Origin: Methanothrix sp.
GTDB taxonomy: Archaea > Halobacteriota > Methanosarcinia > Methanotrichales > Methanotrichaceae
NCBI GenBank assembly: GCA_028708055.1
Contig: JAQVZT010000114.1
Span: 1-7,841, forward strand
Direction: 5' to 3'
Length of the DNA: 7,841 nt
Shown here: positions 5,094 to 7,841 of the stretch, one piece after another
How the letters are laid out: every line of letters starts with the position of its first letter
How positions within the stretch are numbered: the first letter of the stretch is position 1
Notes under the pieces: generated by a model
The model's input: the letters and a program-made list of their open reading frames with translations, nothing else
Database searches by the model: none
What the model was told of the DNA's origin: nothing
Position numbers and translations under genes: made by a program

Positions 5094-6868
5094 TTGGCGA
5101 TGTTGAGGCCATCAGGCCCGACCGGCAGAAGGAGTCCGCATCCATGGCCGAGAAGCTCTCACTCTCCAGCAATGCCAGAGCGGTCCTGGAGAAGAGGTAC
5201 CTGCGTCGCGACGAACGCGGGGCTCTCGCAGAGACGCCTGAGGATATGTTCGAGCGGGTGGCTTATCATATCTCCCGGGCGGAGGGCCGGTACGGGGGCG
5301 ATTGCGAATACTATCGCCGCGAGTTTCTGGGGATGATGCGCCGCCTGGAGTTTCTTCCCAATTCGCCCACGCTCATGAATGCCGGCCTGCCACTTGGCCA
5401 GCTCTCTGCATGCTTTGTTCTTCCTGTGGAGGACTCGCTGCCCGGCATTTTTGACGCACTGAAGAGCATGGCCCTCATCCACCAGAGTGGGGGAGGCACA
5501 GGATTTTCCTTCTCCCGGCTGCGACCCAAAAATGATGTTGTATCCGCCACCGGCGGTGTGGCCTCCGGACCGGTATCTTTCATGCGCATCTTCGACGTGG
5601 CCACAGATGTGATCAAGCAGGGTGGGCGGCGCCGGGGCGCTAACATGGCTGTCCTGCGCGTAGATCATCCTGACATACAGGAGTTCATCCGGGCCAAGGA
5701 AAAGCCGGGATTTCTGGAGAACTTCAACATCTCCGTAGCCGCTACGGATGAGTTCATGCGTGCCGAGCGGACCGGGGGAATGATCGATCTCATCAATCCT
5801 CGAAACGGGCTGGCGGTGGGGCGTCTGGATGCGGCAGAGACGATGGGCCAGATTGCGGAGTGCGCCTGGGCGGGAGGCGATCCGGGCATGATCTTCATCG
5901 ACCGGATCAATGCCGCTCATCCGCTGCCGGGCGTTATAGAGAGCACCAATCCCTGTGGCGAGCAGCCCCTGCTTCCTTACGAGTCCTGCAATCTGGGGTC
6001 CATCAACCTGGCCAGACTTGTGGAGAACGGAAGATTGAACTGGGAGCGTCTTGAGGAGCTAGCGAGCCTTGCAGTGCGATTTTTAGATGATGCCATCGAC
6101 GTCAATCGCTATCCCATCAGGCAGATCGAAGAGACGACATTGCAGTCGCGAAAGATTGGCCTCGGGGTGATGGGCTTTGCCGAGATGCTGATCCTGATGG
6201 GAGTATCCTACGGCTCTGCCGAGTCACTGAGAATCGCAGAAGAAGTCATGGGATTCATCACCCAGAAGGCGCGGGCGGCCTCGGCCCTTCTGGGCGAGGA
6301 ACGGGGCTCTTTTCCCCTTTTTGAGCAGTCGCGGCTCAAGAGCTGGCCGGCAATGAGAAACGCCACAGTGACCACCATCGCGCCCACCGGAACCATCAGC
6401 ATCATCGCCGGGACGAGCAGCGGAATTGAGCCGCTCTTTGCCCTCGCTTTTGTGCGCCATGTGCTGGAAGGCGCGTGCTTGCTGGAGGTATCGCCCCTCT
6501 TTGAGGCAACAGCCAGGTCGCGCGGCATATGGACCTCGGAGCTGCAAACGGATCTGACCAGAAGAGGAACGGTCGTGGGCCTGGCGAATGTTCCCCAGGA
6601 TCTGCAAGAGCTGTTCGTGACCGCTCTGGATGTCTCAGCGGAGAAGCATGTTGCCATCCAGGCGGCATTTCAGAAGCACACGGACAATGCCGTATCCAAG
6701 ACGGTGAACCTGCGGCAGAGCGCTACGGTGAGCGATGTCTTGAAGGTGTACCGGCTGGCTTATGACCAGGGATGCAAGGGCGTCACCGTCTTCCGGTATG
6801 GTAGCCGCAGCCAGGTTCTCTACCTGGGCAACGGTGAGACGGTTCCGGGATGTAAGTACTGCGGATGA
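5090..6868 (+). CDS. nrdJ: Class II (adenosylcobalamin-dependent) ribonucleotide reductase
   Basis: This enzyme reduces ribonucleotides to deoxyribonucleotides for DNA synthesis, generating its active-site thiyl radical from adenosylcobalamin rather than from a separate radical subunit. Key residues are visible: redox cysteine C108 (GQLSACFVLP), the motif NPCGE (287-291) with catalytic N287, C289 and E291, and the second redox cysteine C300 (ESCNLGSINL). The 11-residue step from C289 to C300 matches class II enzymes. Other family blocks are NSPTLMNAG (91-99), HQSGGGTGFSFSRLRP (131-146), GGRRRGANMAVL (178-189), APTGTISIIAGTSSGIEP (431-448) and KTVNLRQSAT (537-546). The protein ends in GCKYCG, a CxxC pair (588-591) suited to re-reducing the active site. 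At 592 residues it is compact: no N-terminal ATP-cone and almost nothing after the CxxC. No nrdB-like subunit gene is adjacent. Class II is favoured over class I by the overall NrdJ-like pattern and lone context. Confidence 0.93.
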   Translation: MIGDVEAIRPDRQKESASMAEKLSLSSNARAVLEKRYLRRDERGALAETPEDMFERVAYHISRAEGRYGGDCEYYRREFLGMMRRLEFLPNSPTLMNAGLPLGQLSACFVLPVEDSLPGIFDALKSMALIHQSGGGTGFSFSRLRPKNDVVSATGGVASGPVSFMRIFDVATDVIKQGGRRRGANMAVLRVDHPDIQEFIRAKEKPGFLENFNISVAATDEFMRAERTGGMIDLINPRNGLAVGRLDAAETMGQIAECAWAGGDPGMIFIDRINAAHPLPGVIESTNPCGEQPLLPYESCNLGSINLARLVENGRLNWERLEELASLAVRFLDDAIDVNRYPIRQIEETTLQSRKIGLGVMGFAEMLILMGVSYGSAESLRIAEEVMGFITQKARAASALLGEERGSFPLFEQSRLKSWPAMRNATVTTIAPTGTISIIAGTSSGIEPLFALAFVRHVLEGACLLEVSPLFEATARSRGIWTSELQTDLTRRGTVVGLANVPQDLQELFVTALDVSAEKHVAIQAAFQKHTDNAVSKTVNLRQSATVSDVLKVYRLAYDQGCKGVTVFRYGSRSQVLYLGNGETVPGCKYCG

Positions 6869-6893
6869 GCCTGAGGCTGAGAAAGCGAGTACT
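6855..6893 (+). terminator. Weak hairpin at the end of nrdJ
   Basis: The palindrome AGTACT occurs at 6855-6860, within the last nrdJ codons, and again at 6888-6893; the copies can pair, with GC next to each after a one-base bulge. AGCCTGAGGCT lies in the loop. A+T-rich sequence follows only around 6917-6930. It could help end the nrdJ transcript, but the evidence is slight. Confidence 0.2.
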
Positions 6894-6919
6894 ATTTAGA
6901 CAAACGCCCTGAAATGCAA

Positions 6920-6930
6920 AATAATTTTAT
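6920..6930 (+). promoter_or_regulatory. Likely TATA box for the secreted hydrolase gene
   Basis: AATAATTTTAT is centred about 30 bases before the ATG at 6955. Initiation would fall near 6950, predicting a leaderless or nearly leaderless mRNA. This agrees with the absence of a Shine-Dalgarno sequence before the start. Confidence 0.4.
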
Positions 6931-6954
6931 TGGACAACTGCATGATAATTCAGT

Positions 6955-7841
6955 ATGTCACGACCCCCATGCGCCCTGTCCTTCACTCAATCGCTTCTTA
7001 TGATGATCTGCATTTTTGCTATTGTCTTTCCGGCAGCGCAAGCATACCCCGAAAATACAGGCGTGGAGGATAACGCCAGTCTTTCTCGCGATCCTCTAAA
7101 TAGCTCCCATTCATCCCCAGGTATATCATCAAAATCTTATCTCCCTCCGCCCGGAAAAATGCCCGTCGTCGTCATGCAGGGCTCTGCTTATGATATGGGC
7201 TACCAGTACGCCCTTCAAGCGGGCGAATACATTGCCATCGTGCGGGACGCCGCCTGGGCCAGTGCTCTGGCGAAAAATTCCTCCAATGAGATCTTGCAGA
7301 GCTGCCAGGTGTATCAGGCTTACATCACAAGAGAGCTTGTCCTTTTCAACTTCAGTTCATTCTTCCAGGGCATGACTGACGGCATGGCCAGTCAGGGCTA
7401 CCGGTTCGGTCCTGATGATCCCCTGGTGATGCTCTACTGGGGCGGCAGGCAAGGCCCGCAGCCTCCGGACCACTGCACGGCCATTGCTGCATTCGGAAAC
7501 ACCACACGAGGCGGACCAATAGCCGGGGCCAACTTCGATTACTATCATCTGCCCGCCAATTCCTATTCACTCCTCCTCGCCTTCTATCCCAACGCCGGCA
7601 ACTCCTGCCTCATTCCTTCAGGTGCAGGCCGGACGGCCAGCAACTTTGCCTTCAATGACAGGGGGCTGGTTTACATCCTGGCAGCAGCGTCCCAGAAGGG
7701 GCCTGGGGACAACGGCCCGGGCATCACAGGCTTTTTAGAGCTACCCTATGTGGCAATGACATGCAGCAGCTCGCCAGAAGCCGAGGATTTCCTGATTAAC
7801 TGCACTCGCATGTTCGGCCTGAATCGCATGCTCCTTGATGC
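6955..7841 (+). CDS. Secreted Ntn-hydrolase resembling C45 acyltransferase/peptidase, C-terminus beyond the window
   Basis: The frame is open from the ATG at 6955 to the right edge (295 full codons); an in-frame TAA at 6946-6948 makes this the first possible start. The N-terminus looks like a signal peptide: a hydrophobic core SLLMMICIFAIVFP (13-26) and an AQA cleavage site (28-30). A Ser/Asn/Pro-rich linker (about 31-70) follows. GSAYDMGYQYALQAGEYI (76-93) matches the GxxYEMGYQHG block that opens C45 proteins, and PDHCTAIAAFG (171-181) followed by GPIAGANFDYY (187-197) matches the block starting with the nucleophilic cysteine, here C174. Six N-x-S/T sequons (N40, N49, N108, N132, N182, N282) suit a glycosylated surface protein. 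Such Ntn-hydrolases cut or transfer acyl groups on amide bonds; the substrate here is unknown. Related alternatives are bile-acid/penicillin acylase-like or phospholipase B-like enzymes. Family assignment is from remembered motifs. Confidence 0.72.
   Translation, partial: MSRPPCALSFTQSLLMMICIFAIVFPAAQAYPENTGVEDNASLSRDPLNSSHSSPGISSKSYLPPPGKMPVVVMQGSAYDMGYQYALQAGEYIAIVRDAAWASALAKNSSNEILQSCQVYQAYITRELVLFNFSSFFQGMTDGMASQGYRFGPDDPLVMLYWGGRQGPQPPDHCTAIAAFGNTTRGGPIAGANFDYYHLPANSYSLLLAFYPNAGNSCLIPSGAGRTASNFAFNDRGLVYILAAASQKGPGDNGPGITGFLELPYVAMTCSSSPEAEDFLINCTRMFGLNRMLLD

Noticed and set aside
5159..5920. A 253-codon minus-strand frame opposite nrdJ
   Set aside because: It is a shadow of the ribonucleotide reductase gene; no recognisable motif and no promoter or ribosome binding site was seen.
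1..7841. Mobile elements, CRISPR arrays, tRNA or rRNA genes, or a defence island
   Set aside because: No transposase, terminal repeats, regularly spaced repeats or RNA-gene signatures were seen; the window is densely filled with housekeeping genes.

Overview
The window looks like a piece of a methanogenic euryarchaeon's chromosome, most likely an aceticlastic Methanosarcinales member such as a Methanothrix (Methanosaeta) relative. The evidence is an archaeal-type elongation factor 2, archaeal TATA-like promoters, short Shine-Dalgarno sequences of the GGAG/GAGG/GGTGG kind, and a CooC-type maturation ATPase for nickel carbon monoxide dehydrogenase. The lineage is inferred from protein character only; no database was searched.

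Layout. (1) Positions 1-1640, minus strand: 546 codons of aEF-2, cut by the left edge before the diphthamide region. (2) Positions 1641-1831: a divergent promoter region with a TATA box for aEF-2, a likely one for the plus-strand operon, and a 12-bp inverted repeat (one mismatch) over the predicted aEF-2 transcription start. (3) Positions 1832-4218, plus strand: a two-gene operon of aspartate kinase (two ACT domains) and purM, joined by an ATGA overlap. (4) Positions 4244-5008, minus strand: cooC, convergent with purM across 25 bp. (5) Positions 5009-5089: a second divergent promoter region with one TATA-like element that could serve both directions. (6) Positions 5090-6868, plus strand: a compact, apparently complete class II (adenosylcobalamin-dependent) ribonucleotide reductase. 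(7) Positions 6955-7841, plus strand: the first 295 codons of a secreted, probably glycosylated Ntn-hydrolase resembling C45 acyltransferases, cut by the right edge.

Most genes are housekeeping: translation, aspartate-family amino acids, purines, deoxynucleotides and nickel-enzyme maturation. Coding density is high and no gap exceeds about 200 bp. I see no insertion sequence, CRISPR array, tRNA or rRNA, and none of the genes I translated is frameshifted. The window does not contain an obvious new multi-gene system. The points most worth a second look are the secreted Ntn-hydrolase, the operator-like dyad at the aEF-2 promoter, and the shared cooC/nrdJ promoter with a possible coupled mini-ORF.
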